Part shown: positions 1 through 8,487 of the stretch, piece by piece | Layout: each line of letters begins with the position of its first letter | Numbering within the stretch: position 1 is the stretch's first letter | Assembly: GCA_050480705.1 (NCBI GenBank) | Contig: JBJHAX010000004.1 | Location: forward strand, 1-64,000 | Origin: JBJHAX01 sp050480705 | GTDB taxonomy: Bacteria; Actinomycetota; Nitriliruptoria; Nitriliruptorales; Nitriliruptoraceae | Direction of reading: 5' to 3' | Length of the DNA stretch: 64,000 bases | The notes under the pieces: generated by a model | Databases searched by the model: none | Told to the model about the DNA's origin: nothing | What the model saw: the letters and a program-made list of their open reading frames with translations, nothing else | Position numbers and translations under genes: made by a program

Positions 1-751
1 CGCCCAGCCGCTGAGCGTGTCCAAGAAGGAGGCCGCGCCGGCCGACACACCTGCTGCCGTCGCAGCCGTGCCGCAGCGGCGCAAGCCGCCCAAGACGCGC
101 CCGTCCCAGACGGTCAGCTTCCGTGTCGGCGACGCCAAGGGCTACCTGACCGCGGGGGAGTACCCCAACGACGGGCTCGCCGAGATCTTCCTGAAGCTCG
201 GCAAGCAGGGCTCGACCCTGTCAGGGCTGCTGGACGCGTTCGCGATCTCGGTGTCGATCGGCCTGCAGTACGGCGTGCCGCTGGACTCCTACGTCGCGAA
301 GTTCATGAACATGCGCTTCGAGCCGGCCGGCATGACCGACGACGAGGAGGTCCGTTTCGCGACCTCGCTGGTCGACTACGTCGCCCGCAAGCTCGCCATC
401 GAGTACCTGCCCTACGAGCAGCGCGCGGCGCTGGGCATCCACACGCTCGACGAGCGCAACCGGATGCTCGACCGTGGCTACGGCGACCCGGAGGGATCGG
501 GCGAACGTGAGGAGGACGACACGTTCGAAAGCGACGTACCGGCCGCCGCCGATGCGCCTCAGGCGCCGGCAGCCATCGCGGAGGCGCCGAGCGCGCCGAA
601 GTCGGGCACGACCGTGCCGGCGGACTTCGCCGGTTCCAGCGTGCCGGTGGACCACGACGCGCCGCTGTGTTTCGACTGCGGCATCAAGATGGTCCGCGCG
701 GGTGCCTGCCACGTCTGCGAGTCCTGCGGCGCCACCAGCGGCTGCAGCTGA
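1..751 (+). CDS. nrdJ: Vitamin B12-dependent ribonucleoside-diphosphate reductase, C-terminal part
   Basis: This is the last ~250 residues of a class II ribonucleotide reductase; the reading frame is open to the window edge, so the gene starts upstream. The family reduces ribonucleotides to deoxyribonucleotides with adenosylcobalamin, independent of oxygen. The visible part has the NrdJ C-terminal block (a GEYPNDGLAEIF-like stretch, KQGSTLSGLLDAF, LQYGVPL, KFMNMRFEPAGMTDD). A ~60-residue acidic, Ala/Pro-rich linker follows, then a terminal cysteine cluster (CFDCG ... CHVCESCG ... CS) typical of the zinc/redox tail of NrdJ proteins. Only the 5' truncation by the window is unusual. A hairpin terminator follows the stop codon. 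Confidence 0.93.
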   Translation, partial: AQPLSVSKKEAAPADTPAAVAAVPQRRKPPKTRPSQTVSFRVGDAKGYLTAGEYPNDGLAEIFLKLGKQGSTLSGLLDAFAISVSIGLQYGVPLDSYVAKFMNMRFEPAGMTDDEEVRFATSLVDYVARKLAIEYLPYEQRAALGIHTLDERNRMLDRGYGDPEGSGEREEDDTFESDVPAAADAPQAPAAIAEAPSAPKSGTTVPADFAGSSVPVDHDAPLCFDCGIKMVRAGACHVCESCGATSGCS

Positions 752-759
752 CCGTTCCC

Positions 760-809
760 GAACCCCGCCGCGGCCCCGATCCCGGATCGGCCAGCCTGCG
801 GCGGGGTTC
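760..809 (+). terminator. Terminator hairpin after nrdJ
   Basis: A perfect 12-bp inverted repeat (GAACCCCGCCGC at 760-771, GCGGCGGGGTTC at 798-809) begins 8 nt after the nrdJ stop. The loop contains a second GATCC/GGATC-centred stem. There is no clear U-tract, as is common in high-GC actinobacteria. Confidence 0.75.
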
Positions 810-865
810 GTTGCGGCTCGGCGGATGCGTGGACGCCGAGCCTTCGACGGCGGATACTGGGTGAC

Positions 866-1795
866 GTGCACACAGCCCGGCAGACACCCGACAGTGCGAC
901 CCTCGTCGCGTTCGTCGTAGCGGTCACCGTCGGTGGCGGCAACTTCATCGCGGTGCGCGTCTCCAACACCGAACTGCCGCCGTTCTGGGGTGCGGGGCTG
1001 CGGTTCGGACTTGCAGCGATCGCGTTCGTCGGCATTGCGGCCGCCCTCAAGATCGCCTGGCCGCGAGGACGCCAGCTCGCCCTGTCGGCTGCATTCGGGC
1101 TGCTGAGCATCGGCCTGTTCTACGCTCTGATGTACTGGGCGCTCGTCATCGTCGCCGCAGGCGTCGCCACGATCGTGCTCGCCATGGTGCCGCTCGTAAC
1201 CGTGCTGCTCGCCGCCACACAACGTCTCGAGCGCCTGCGTGTGCGCAGCCTCGTCGGCGCTGGACTGGCGCTCGCCGGCGTGCTGTGGATGACGCTGGGC
1301 CCCCAGCAGGTCGTCGTGCCGCTGGCTGCGCTCGTGGCGATGCTCGTGGCCGCGCTGTGTGCCGGACAGAGCATCATCATCGGCAAGCGGCTCGCCCCGA
1401 CTCATCCGGTTGCTATCAACGCCGTCGGCATGGCGGTCGGAGCGGTTCTGCTGCTCGTGTTGTCGCTCGTGGCCGGTGAGGCCTGGTCGTTGCCGGCCAC
1501 CCGTGATGCGCAGGTCGCCGTCGTCTACCTCGTCGCGCTCGGCTCGGTCGGCCTGTTCGTGCTGCTGCTCATGATCGTGCGCCGCTGGACGTCATCAGCG
1601 ACCTCATATCTGTTCGTGCTGTTCCCGGTGTCCACGCTGTTGCTCGAGGCCGTGCTGCTCGGCGAGCCGGTCACCCTGCAGGTCGTTATCGGCGCCCTGC
1701 TCGTCATGTCGGGCGTCTGGTTCGGGGCGCTGTCGCCGGGTGCCCGGCACGCGGCCGCACGGCGCGACCACGGTCGGCCCGTCGAAACCACGTGA
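866..1795 (+). CDS. EamA/DMT-superfamily membrane transporter
   Basis: The 309-residue protein is almost entirely hydrophobic, with about ten predicted membrane segments in two five-helix halves, the layout and length of EamA (RhaT/YdcZ-type) drug/metabolite transporters. The N-terminal half has the usual conserved pattern (SNTELPPFWGAGLRF, then ALVIVAAGVATIV). The second half ends with LLGEPVTLQVVIGALLVMSGV, the characteristic EamA closing helix. The start is GTG at 866; no strong Shine-Dalgarno is visible. The substrate cannot be told from sequence: members export amino acids, purines or other small metabolites. A second EamA protein lies at 39089-40024, but the two are not close copies. 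Confidence 0.85.
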   Translation: MHTARQTPDSATLVAFVVAVTVGGGNFIAVRVSNTELPPFWGAGLRFGLAAIAFVGIAAALKIAWPRGRQLALSAAFGLLSIGLFYALMYWALVIVAAGVATIVLAMVPLVTVLLAATQRLERLRVRSLVGAGLALAGVLWMTLGPQQVVVPLAALVAMLVAALCAGQSIIIGKRLAPTHPVAINAVGMAVGAVLLLVLSLVAGEAWSLPATRDAQVAVVYLVALGSVGLFVLLLMIVRRWTSSATSYLFVLFPVSTLLLEAVLLGEPVTLQVVIGALLVMSGVWFGALSPGARHAAARRDHGRPVETT

Positions 1796-1823
1796 AGCTG
1801 CGCTGTTCGAACGACAAGCGTCG

Positions 1824-2129
1824 TCACATGCGGCGCAGCGCCCCGGCGGGGACGTCGTAGGCGCGCACGATCGCGGCGAGATTGTCGGAGCGCGCGCCTG
1901 CGCACTCGCGTTGCACGAGCAGTGCATACAGGTGCCTGGCGGCCTCGTCGAGGCGCCGCTCCATCTCGCGGGCCTCGCCGGTGGTCGCCGCGGCCCGGTA
2001 GCGGGCGATCGATCGCTCCAGCCGACGGCCCGCGCGGCCCATCGCGGCCGCCTGTTCCTCGTTCAGGGCCTCGGCGGCGTCGAGATCTCCGTGCGCCGGA
2101 TGGCGCCCGGATGCGTGAGCAAACACCAT
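1824..2129 (-). CDS. Small helical hypothetical protein
   Basis: 101 residues, rich in Ala, Arg and Glu and probably all alpha-helical. It has a heptad-like middle (MGRAGRRLERSIARYRAA ... MERRLDEAARHLYALLV) that could form a helical hairpin or short coiled coil. It has no signal peptide, membrane segment or motif I recognise. The ATG start at 2129 gives the full open frame. It is the last gene of a minus-strand trio of small proteins (2757-3491, 2246-2680, this one), though the gaps are too wide to insist on an operon. The protein is coding by composition, but no function can be assigned. Confidence 0.55.
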   Translation of the reverse strand: MVFAHASGRHPAHGDLDAAEALNEEQAAAMGRAGRRLERSIARYRAAATTGEAREMERRLDEAARHLYALLVQRECAGARSDNLAAIVRAYDVPAGALRRM

Positions 2130-2183
2130 GCGGCCAAGGATAGGTCGCTCGCCATCCGGGCACGCGTGCCGGCTGTCAGGCTC

Positions 2184-2203
2184 AGTACGTAGTACGTAGT
2201 ACG
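2184..2203. repeat. 7-bp direct repeat AGTACGT
   Basis: Nearly three head-to-tail copies of AGTACGT (2184-2190, 2191-2197, then AGTACG) occur in the gap between two minus-strand small-protein genes. Each unit contains the self-complementary GTAC/TACGTA, so the tract is also palindromic. Confidence 0.6.
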
Positions 2204-2245
2204 GCGTACGGCTGCCTCAGTGTGGGCCAGCGCGGGTGGTGCTGG

Positions 2246-2680
2246 TCAGCGCCCCGCGGTTTCGAGTGCGACGACTTCGCCGTCGACGATCGTGACCGTC
2301 CAGACGGCATCGCGCCCTGCGGCGATGAACGCGGACGCGAAGGTGCGCAGCCCCGAGTCGTCGAAATCCGGGGTGGCCACCTCGACGTCCGGCGAAAGAT
2401 CCAGCAGGTAGCGAAAGCTGCCTGGCACACCGTCGTCGACCGTTTCGACCAGAACATGCGCCGGTTCCGAGGCCAGGTCGAGACTGCGGACACGGACATG
2501 CAGCGAGCCGTCGGCCGGCGCCTCGTCGAGCTGCGCCACAAGCCGCCTGAGCGCGGAACTGTCGCCATTGGCGGTGTCCTCGCCGGCGAGACGGCCGAGG
2601 ACCAGCGCGCTGACCGCCACCACAGCGAGCACGGCGACGACGACCACGCGACGTGACGGGCCCATCGCAGGTGTCGCCAC
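2246..2680 (-). CDS. Membrane-anchored hypothetical protein
   Basis: 144 residues with one strongly hydrophobic segment near residues 11-30 (after a PSRR stretch), then a soluble extracytoplasmic domain of ~110 residues. The pattern fits a signal anchor: positively charged N-terminus in, body out. The body alternates beta-like stretches (SLHVRVRSLDL, HVLVETVDD, AVWTVTIVDGEVVAL) and has no cysteine. No family is recognised. The start could be GTG at 2680, which has a weak GAAAG upstream, or ATG at 2665. Composition matches its neighbours. Confidence 0.6.
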   Translation of the reverse strand: MATPAMGPSRRVVVVAVLAVVAVSALVLGRLAGEDTANGDSSALRRLVAQLDEAPADGSLHVRVRSLDLASEPAHVLVETVDDGVPGSFRYLLDLSPDVEVATPDFDDSGLRTFASAFIAAGRDAVWTVTIVDGEVVALETAGR

Positions 2681-2756
2681 GGCACGGCTTTCGGCGCGGC
2701 CCCGACGTTCGGGACACTTGCCGGGTCAGACGTGCTGCAAGCCGAGCGGGTTCCCG

Positions 2757-3491
2757 TCAGGCGACGACAGCTGCAACGGCGGCGCCGGCGATCGCAAGCA
2801 CAGCGATGGCAGCGAACAGGACGCTCAGCATCCTGCTACGCCGGACGAGATCATCGACGCGTCGTGTGGTGACGACGAGCTTGCCGCGCTCACCGTCGAC
2901 GAGCCGCGCCGAACCGTCGGGTTGCTGCTCGACGGTGCCGACGGCTTCGACCGAGGTGCCGACCGGCAGCGCCCATTCGCGCTGGATGTAGGTCGTGCCG
3001 CTTCCACCGCCGATGTTGAGGCCGCCCGCGCTGATGTTGATATTGCCCAGCAGCGAGCCACGGTCGCGCTTGTGGACGGTTTCGACCGCGTTGTCGACAT
3101 CGACCGCGTGCCCGTCGACGAGCACGGGCGCGACGGTCGGCTGTTGCGGATCAGCGATCGTGAACGGCTCTGAGCTCTGGTTGTCTTCGAGTGTGCGGCG
3201 GCGGCGTCGGCGGTTCGAGCGGCCCTGCGAGTTCTGCTGGTGCTCGAGCCATTCCTCCTCGACCTTCATCGACCACCATGCCGCTTCACGCTGCGACATC
3301 GGGCCGACGCCCGGCCCCGCCGGGCCCGCACCGACTGTTCCTGCCAGACGGACCAGGCGGCCGGTCGATGTTGGAGCAGTAGCGATGTCGACAGGCGTGG
3401 ACTCTCGCAGCCACCCTGCCTTGCGACCTGACAGCACCGCCGCGATCACGAAACCGACTGCGACGACGCCGAGAACGGCGATCAACACCAT
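2757..3491 (-). CDS. GIDE-domain-like membrane protein
   Basis: 244 residues with hydrophobic helices at both ends (about residues 1-20 and the last 25) and a soluble middle. The middle resembles bacterial GIDE-type (E3-ligase-like, PF12483) proteins: a short segment after the first helix (STPVDIATAPTSTGRLVRLAG), an aromatic WWSMKVEEEW stretch, then SEPFTIADPQQP and a later beta-rich block (LPVGTSVEAVGTVEQQPDGS). Bacterial members are of unknown function and are not ubiquitin ligases. A run of six arginines splits the domain, and a Gly/Ser/Asn-rich loop (ISAGGLNIGGGSG) sits before the last strands. ATG at 3491 is chosen because GAGGAGGGG lies upstream; a longer open frame reaches 3557 without a ribosome site. 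Confidence 0.6.
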   Translation of the reverse strand: MVLIAVLGVVAVGFVIAAVLSGRKAGWLRESTPVDIATAPTSTGRLVRLAGTVGAGPAGPGVGPMSQREAAWWSMKVEEEWLEHQQNSQGRSNRRRRRRTLEDNQSSEPFTIADPQQPTVAPVLVDGHAVDVDNAVETVHKRDRGSLLGNINISAGGLNIGGGSGTTYIQREWALPVGTSVEAVGTVEQQPDGSARLVDGERGKLVVTTRRVDDLVRRSRMLSVLFAAIAVLAIAGAAVAAVVA

Positions 3492-3630
3492 GCGAATCCC
3501 CTCCTCAAGGACGGATGAGGCTAGTGGGGCTATCCCGCGCCCACACGTGAACCGCATGGTGGGCCGGTTGTCGTCGATCTAGGCTTGCACACCAGGCGGC
3601 AGGCCGTATCCCGTGAACGGGAGGGGACCG

Positions 3631-4044
3631 GTGCTCGACGATGCAGCGCGAGAACTGATCATCTCGGGCGCCTACGGGCACCTGGCGACGATCGACGCCG
3701 ACGGGCGTCCCCACGTCACCCTCGCCTGGTTCGACGTCGACGGTGACGAACTGCTGTTCGCGACACTCTTCGAGCAGCGAAAGATCCGCAACATCCGCCG
3801 TGACCCGCGCGTGACCGTGTCGTTTTCCTCCCAGGAACTCAACGAGCACGGGCTGCGCCCGTATGTCGTCGTGCGGGGCGTCGCCAGGATCACCGAGGGC
3901 GGCGCACCCGAAACCCTGCAGCGTCTCGCCTACCGCTACATCGGACCGGACGCGGTGTTCCCACCGATGCCGGATCCACCTGCGGGGTTCGTCACCCGCA
4001 TCGCGGTCGAATCGGTGTCAGGTGTGGGGCCCTGGGCTCACTGA
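3631..4044 (+). CDS. PPOX-class FMN/F420-binding oxidoreductase
   Basis: A split-barrel protein of the pyridoxamine 5'-phosphate oxidase superfamily, ~137 residues as usual for the short F420- or FMN-dependent class. Diagnostic parts are the N-terminal GAYGHLATIDADGRPHVTLAWF strand pair, KIRNIRRDPRVTVSF (phosphate-contacting arginines and lysine) and VRGVARITE. These enzymes reduce or oxidise small substrates using F420H2 or FMN; the cofactor and substrate cannot be chosen from sequence alone. GTG at 3631 is preferred over GTG at 3613 because GGAGGGG lies 4-5 nt upstream. Its end overlaps the convergent macro-domain gene by 7 bp. Confidence 0.82.
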   Translation: MLDDAARELIISGAYGHLATIDADGRPHVTLAWFDVDGDELLFATLFEQRKIRNIRRDPRVTVSFSSQELNEHGLRPYVVVRGVARITEGGAPETLQRLAYRYIGPDAVFPPMPDPPAGFVTRIAVESVSGVGPWAH

Positions 4045-4577
4045 GCGTCAGCAAGCTGTCCGAGCACGTCGCGATGCACGTCGAGGTCGCCGGGGGTGAA
4101 CAGCACGAATCGCACCAGCCGGACGTGTCTGAGCGATGCGGCGGCGGCTGCGACGGTCGTGAGCGCGATCCGCGCCGCATCACGCATCGGGAAGCCGAAC
4201 ACGCCGGTCGACACTGCCGGTGTCGCGACCGAGGTGCAGGCGCGTGCGTCGGCGGCGGCAAGCACACAGCGGTAGGCGTCGGCGAGCAGCACGTCGGAGG
4301 GTTCGTCGACCCCGTGCACCGGACCGAGGACGTGGATCACGTAGCGGTTTGGCAGATCGTGGGCGCCGGTGACCACGCAGGATCCGGGCTGGATGGGTGC
4401 GAGCGGGCGGCATTCGGCGGCAAGCCCCGGTCCTGCTGCACGGTGGATCGCCCCCGCAACGCCCCCGCCGGGTTCGAGTTTGGCGTTGGCTGCGTTGACG
4501 ATCGCATCGACGTCCGGCTGGTCGGTGATGTCACCTGCGGTGAGTTCGAAACGGACACCGCCTGTTCGTGTGGACAT
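4038..4577 (-). CDS. Macro-domain protein (ADP-ribose binding/hydrolysing)
   Basis: 179 residues comprising one macro domain of the MacroD/YmdB type. The sequence opens with FELTAGDITDQPDVDAIVNAANAKLEPGGGVAGAIHRAAGP: the aspartate after AGDI and the NAAN motif contact ADP-ribose, and the GGGV loop is typical of the hydrolytic class. Further on are CVVTGAHDLPNRYVIHVLGPV and STGVFGFPM, the phosphate-binding STG-V-GFP loop. Such proteins remove ADP-ribose from proteins or O-acetyl-ADP-ribose. No ADP-ribosyltransferase is seen nearby. Start ATG 4577; the longer frame upstream is not conserved-looking. Confidence 0.88.
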   Translation of the reverse strand: MSTRTGGVRFELTAGDITDQPDVDAIVNAANAKLEPGGGVAGAIHRAAGPGLAAECRPLAPIQPGSCVVTGAHDLPNRYVIHVLGPVHGVDEPSDVLLADAYRCVLAAADARACTSVATPAVSTGVFGFPMRDAARIALTTVAAAAASLRHVRLVRFVLFTPGDLDVHRDVLGQLADAQ

Positions 4578-4687
4578 GAGGTGGACGTCCTCGTCGGTTC
4601 GTGCATGTCGTGGCGTGCACCCGCCAGCATGCCGCCGTGCGCGTCGTCGTGCGCCTCGAACAGGCAGGCGGGTCGGGCACCTGCGTG

Positions 4688-5806
4688 TCAGCCGCTCACC
4701 TGCGCCCCTCGCCGCGTGCGCACGGATCCCGCACCTGCGAGCAGCCGGCGGTGCATCCGTCTGCCGGCTGCGGCGACCAGCGGGAGCAGCGCCACACAGA
4801 TCCCAGCGGCGATCGCGAGGTCGGTGGCGATGTCGGCCAGGCGCGCGCCTTCGACCCCGACGGCGTAGGCGGGACGCAGGAAGTAGAAGGTGGGCATCAG
4901 CTGTGCGGGCCACAACGGCAGCCCCGGCCACAGGAAGAACACCACCGGGAGGAAGAGCACGAGCCCGCCACCCTTCCACGCCGCGAACAACGTGTTCGTG
5001 TCGCGCGCCCAGCAGCCGAGGATCAGCCCGATCTGCGCCATCATCACCCCGCCGACGACAATGGCGAGCGTGACCGCCAGCGGCGCGGTGCCGAATGCGT
5101 CGTTGAGCAGCAATGTCGCCAGCTCCGCGACGGTCGCGAGGAGGACACCGAGCAGCCCTTTGGCGATCAGCAACTCGCCCACCGACGTCGGGGTCGTCAG
5201 CAGCGGCTGCATCGTGCCGCGCTCCTTCTCCTCGACGAGGCTCGATGCGGGCACCATCCCGCCGGGGATCGCCACCGCGTACATGACCAGCAGCGGCAGC
5301 AGGCGCAGATCCAGCGGAAGCGTCTGCTCACCCAGTTCGACGACCTCGACGTCGACCGGTGCGCTGTCACCGGCCGTTCGCCGCACGAGGTCGATGATGG
5401 CGACCGTCAGCAGCCCCCGGTCCGCAGGGCTGCTCGTGCCCGACAGCCACAGCACGAGCGGAGGATTCGCGCCGCTGCGCACCTCGTCGTCGAATCCCCG
5501 ACCGAGGACCACCCCGGCATCGAGCACACCGTCGGCGACCTCGTCGCGCAGCGTCGCGCGGTCGGTGACGATGCGAACGTCGATGCCGTCGATCTCGAGC
5601 GCGGACGCGGTGATCGCCGAGTCGCCTTCGTCGACGATCCCGAGCCGTGGCTCGGCCCCGAAAAGGTCCCCGAACACGCCGCGGACGAGCAGCGTGATGG
5701 CGACGGGAACGACCAGCGCCCACAGCACCAGCGGTGAGCGCGGACCAAGCCGCAGATCCTTTCGCAGGATCGCCAGCACGCGGCCGGTGGGCGACGTGGC
5801 TGTCAT
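4688..5806 (-). CDS. ABC-2 type exporter permease (second subunit)
   Basis: 372 residues with one N-terminal membrane helix (PLVLWALVVPVAITLLVRGVF), a ~150-residue extracytoplasmic loop, then a block of about five helices. This is the ABC-2 permease layout of NatB/YhaP-like and ABC-2_3 proteins. The motif SLVEEKERGTMQPLLTTPTSVGELLIAKGLLG is the conserved cytoplasmic element contacting the ATPase. Its start overlaps the stop of the preceding permease as ATGA, showing translational coupling. It presumably forms a heterodimeric exporter with the next two genes. The substrate is unknown: drug, lipid or sodium are all possible. Confidence 0.87.
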   Translation of the reverse strand: MTATSPTGRVLAILRKDLRLGPRSPLVLWALVVPVAITLLVRGVFGDLFGAEPRLGIVDEGDSAITASALEIDGIDVRIVTDRATLRDEVADGVLDAGVVLGRGFDDEVRSGANPPLVLWLSGTSSPADRGLLTVAIIDLVRRTAGDSAPVDVEVVELGEQTLPLDLRLLPLLVMYAVAIPGGMVPASSLVEEKERGTMQPLLTTPTSVGELLIAKGLLGVLLATVAELATLLLNDAFGTAPLAVTLAIVVGGVMMAQIGLILGCWARDTNTLFAAWKGGGLVLFLPVVFFLWPGLPLWPAQLMPTFYFLRPAYAVGVEGARLADIATDLAIAAGICVALLPLVAAAGRRMHRRLLAGAGSVRTRRGAQVSG

Positions 5807-6879
5807 ACGCGCACCATCCGTCGTCGCAGCACGGCCGTGCCCGCGGTCAGCACCAGGCCGCACCAGCCGGCGAGCAGGGCCAGGTACGGCCCGACGTCGC
5901 GCCAGCGTTCGTCGAACGCCACGGCTCGCACGAGCGACTCGACCAGGCCGTAGCTCGGCAGTGCACGCACCCACAGGCTCGGTGTGCCGGGGAACAGGAC
6001 CGTGAACGCGGGAATGGCCAACGGGACGAAGAACAGCACGCTCCAGAACACGATCGCGACGAAGTCACCGCCGGTCGCGCCCGCGAGAAGCCCCACCCCG
6101 GTCACGAGCAGCGCACCGAACAGCAGCGTCGTGAGCACGATCGCCGGCGAGCGCTGGATCGTGCCGGTGACCGCGGCGATGACGACCACCTGGCCGAACG
6201 CGAGCCCGGTGCCCAGCACCGCCTTGGCGGCGAGCAGGTCACCGACCCGTGCAGGGGTCGTCACGACCGCGACGGCCGTGCGCTGTGCGATCTCGCTTGC
6301 GACCAGCGAGGCGAGGGCGAACATCTCGGTCAGCAGCACGACGACGATCAGCAACGGGCGGAGCTGCTCACGGATCGGCAGGGGACCGCCCCGGTCGACA
6401 CCGAGGACGATCTGGTCGGCATCGACGAGCGTCACCGGAGGTTCGCGTCCCGCGATCGCGAACGCGACCTCACGCGCCGCGCCTTCGAGCAGCGGACGCA
6501 ACGCGTCGGGCGCGTCCGCGGACAGCACGACGCGCACCGTCGATCGCCGCCCGGCAGCGACCGCATCGAGGAAGTCCGGCGGGAAGTCGAGCCCGGCGAC
6601 GAGCTCGCCGGCAGCGACCGCGTCGTGCAGTTCACTCGAGGTGTCGAAGGCCACCACCTCGAGGCCTTCGTCGTCGCCGGCCTCGGCGAGCAGCTCCTCG
6701 CCGCCCGGCAGGCGGATGCCGACGGTCAGCGACGTGTCATCGTCGGCCGGCAGCAGCCAGAACACCACCGCGAACGCGACGAGTGTGAGCGCACTGACGA
6801 ACGCGTAGAAGCGGTCGCGGGCGAACAGGCGCAGATCCTTCGCCACGATCGTGCGCACGATCGCGAGCCGGTTGGGCAT
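5803..6879 (-). CDS. ABC-2 type exporter permease (first subunit)
   Basis: 358 residues with the same plan as its downstream neighbour: one N-terminal helix (residues ~25-43), a large outer loop, then five or more helices. The coupling motif is SEIAQRTAVAVVTTPARVGDLLAAKAVLG. KDLRLFARDRFYAFVSAL at the N-terminus resembles ABC-2 permeases annotated as gliding/NatB-like transporters. It lies 17 nt downstream of the ATPase gene and overlaps the second permease by 4 nt, so the three genes form one unit. The two permeases share the KDLRL start and loop architecture, so they are likely an ancient duplication. Confidence 0.87.
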   Translation of the reverse strand: MPNRLAIVRTIVAKDLRLFARDRFYAFVSALTLVAFAVVFWLLPADDDTSLTVGIRLPGGEELLAEAGDDEGLEVVAFDTSSELHDAVAAGELVAGLDFPPDFLDAVAAGRRSTVRVVLSADAPDALRPLLEGAAREVAFAIAGREPPVTLVDADQIVLGVDRGGPLPIREQLRPLLIVVVLLTEMFALASLVASEIAQRTAVAVVTTPARVGDLLAAKAVLGTGLAFGQVVVIAAVTGTIQRSPAIVLTTLLFGALLVTGVGLLAGATGGDFVAIVFWSVLFFVPLAIPAFTVLFPGTPSLWVRALPSYGLVESLVRAVAFDERWRDVGPYLALLAGWCGLVLTAGTAVLRRRMVRV

Positions 6880-6896
6880 CTGCGGTGTCCTCGCTG

Positions 6897-7820
6897 TCAG
6901 TCGAGTCCTCGTCCTGCGAGCTCGACGAAGACGTCTTCGAGGGTCGCCTCCTCGGTGTGCACGGTCAGCAGTTCACCCCCACCGACCAGGTCGGCCAGCG
7001 TGCGCCCCGCAGCGTCGTCCAGCGGCATCGTCGCTTCCTCGATGTCGCCTGCGCGACGGAACCGCACCCGAACCTCGCGACGTCCATGCGCGAGCTTGAG
7101 CTGTTCGGGGGTGTCGAGCGCGAGAATGCGCCCCCGGTCGATGAACGCCACCCGGTCGGAGAGCTCGTCCGCCTCGTACATGTCGTGGGTGGTGATGAGC
7201 ACGGCGGTGCCGTTGGCGGCCTCGTCGCGCACCAGCGCGCGGATCGAACGTGCGGAAACCGGGTCGAGGCCGTCGGTGGGTTCGTCGAGAAACAGCACCG
7301 CCGGGCGGTTGATGAGGGCGCGGGCGACCGTGAGTCGCTGGCGCATCCCCTTCGAGTAGCTGCTGACCCGGTCGCGTCCACGTGTGGGCAGCCCGACGCG
7401 ATCGAGCAGCCCGTCGAGGTCGACGTCGCTGATCCCGTGCAGCCGTGCGAAGAACGCCAGGTTCTCCCGTCCGGTGAGATTCGTGTAGAGGTTCTTCTCC
7501 TCGAACACCACCCCGATGCGTGCCTGCACGTCCCGGCGGCGCTTCGGCAGCGGCAGGCCGACGATCGTGATCGTTCCAGACTGTGGAGCAAGCAGCCCGA
7601 TCAGCATGCGGATCGTGGTGGATTTGCCGGCGCCGTTGGGGCCGAGCAGGCCCACGATCTCGCCGGGCTCGATGCGCAACGACACGTGGTCGACCGCGCG
7701 TCTCGTGCCGTAGGCGTACACCAGGTCCTCGGCGACGACCGCGGTGGGCGGCACCCACTGCGGTGGCCCGGTCGCTGCCGACCAGGTGTGCGCGCCGGGG
7801 CGGGTCGTCGAGGGTGCCAT
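6897..7820 (-). CDS. ABC-2 exporter ATP-binding protein
   Basis: 307 residues; a NatA/CcmA-type ATPase. Walker A is GPNGAGKST, the signature is the variant YSKGMRQRL seen in NatA-like proteins, Walker B is VLFLDEPTDGLDP and the switch histidine is in ITTHDM. The C-terminal ~80 residues hold the extra domain of this family. It powers export through the two permeases encoded just downstream. ATG at 7820 was chosen because homology begins soon after (AEDLVYAYGTRRAVDHVSL). The preceding frame overlaps the divergent engB gene and reads as antisense, although a start at 7883 is formally possible. Confidence 0.9.
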   Translation of the reverse strand: MAPSTTRPGAHTWSAATGPPQWVPPTAVVAEDLVYAYGTRRAVDHVSLRIEPGEIVGLLGPNGAGKSTTIRMLIGLLAPQSGTITIVGLPLPKRRRDVQARIGVVFEEKNLYTNLTGRENLAFFARLHGISDVDLDGLLDRVGLPTRGRDRVSSYSKGMRQRLTVARALINRPAVLFLDEPTDGLDPVSARSIRALVRDEAANGTAVLITTHDMYEADELSDRVAFIDRGRILALDTPEQLKLAHGRREVRVRFRRAGDIEEATMPLDDAAGRTLADLVGGGELLTVHTEEATLEDVFVELAGRGLD

Positions 7821-7896
7821 CGGCGCACCGTAATACGCACTGCTCCGGCGGGACAGGGTCGTTCGGCGCGGCGCGCCGGACATGCGAAACTGCCTC

Positions 7897-8487
7897 ATGC
7901 CGACACGCATCGACCTGCGGTTCGCCGTTTCCTCCGACCGCCTCGACCAGCTGCCCGAAAGCCCGGCCGAAGTTGCGTTCGCCGGGCGGTCGAACGTGGG
8001 CAAGTCGTCGCTGATCAATGCGCTGGCCGGCGCGAACAACCTTGCGCGAACGTCGAAGACGCCCGGCCGCACCCGGCTGCTCAACTGCTTCGTCACGCCG
8101 ACGGGTGCGACGGTCGTCGACCTGCCCGGCTACGGCTACGCGAAGGTGTCGCGTGACGAACGCCAACGCTGGGAACGCCGGCTGGCCGCGTACCTGACGT
8201 CGCGCGACGCGTTGGTTCGCGCCGTGCTGCTCGTGGATGCCGAGGTCGGCCCGACGAGCCTGGATCTGGCGATGCTCGGGTTGCTGCGCAACGAGGACGT
8301 GCCGCATGCGATCGTGGCGACCAAGCACGACAAGGTCCGCTCGTCGCATCGCACCCGCCGCCGCCGGGACCTCGCCGCCGGGTGTGGCGTGGCCGAATCG
8401 GACGTGCTCTGGACGAGCGTGGCCACGGGCGTGAACATCGACGAACTGCGCACCCGTGTGCGCACGTGGCTCGACCTGGACCGCTGA
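7897..8487 (+). CDS. engB: Ribosome biogenesis GTPase EngB (YihA/YsxC)
   Basis: A 196-residue TRAFAC GTPase of the EngB family, which assists late assembly of the 50S subunit. All motifs are present: G1 AGRSNVGKSSL, the KTPGRTR switch I, G3 DLPGYG followed by AKVSRDERQRWE, G4 TKHDK and a C-terminal SVATGVNIDEL. Length matches the family. The start is ATG 7897 or the upstream ATG 7882; neither has a clear ribosome site, and 7897 fits the family's usual short N-terminus. It is divergent from the ABC-2 exporter and followed by a strong hairpin. Confidence 0.93.
   Translation: MPTRIDLRFAVSSDRLDQLPESPAEVAFAGRSNVGKSSLINALAGANNLARTSKTPGRTRLLNCFVTPTGATVVDLPGYGYAKVSRDERQRWERRLAAYLTSRDALVRAVLLVDAEVGPTSLDLAMLGLLRNEDVPHAIVATKHDKVRSSHRTRRRRDLAAGCGVAESDVLWTSVATGVNIDELRTRVRTWLDLDR

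Noticed and set aside
2184..2203. CRISPR or long tandem array from the AGTACGT repeat
   Set aside because: Only three 7-bp units and no spacers; no cas genes anywhere in the window.
5734..7359. 541-residue plus-strand open frame antisense to the ABC-2 exporter
   Set aside because: Arg/Gln/His-rich low-complexity translation with no family resemblance. It lies entirely opposite three well-supported overlapping genes, and such frames arise from high GC at third positions.
7821..7883. N-terminal extension of the ABC-2 ATPase to ATG 7883
   Set aside because: Ser/Arg-rich residues before homology, overlapping the possible engB start at 7882; no ribosome site seen.
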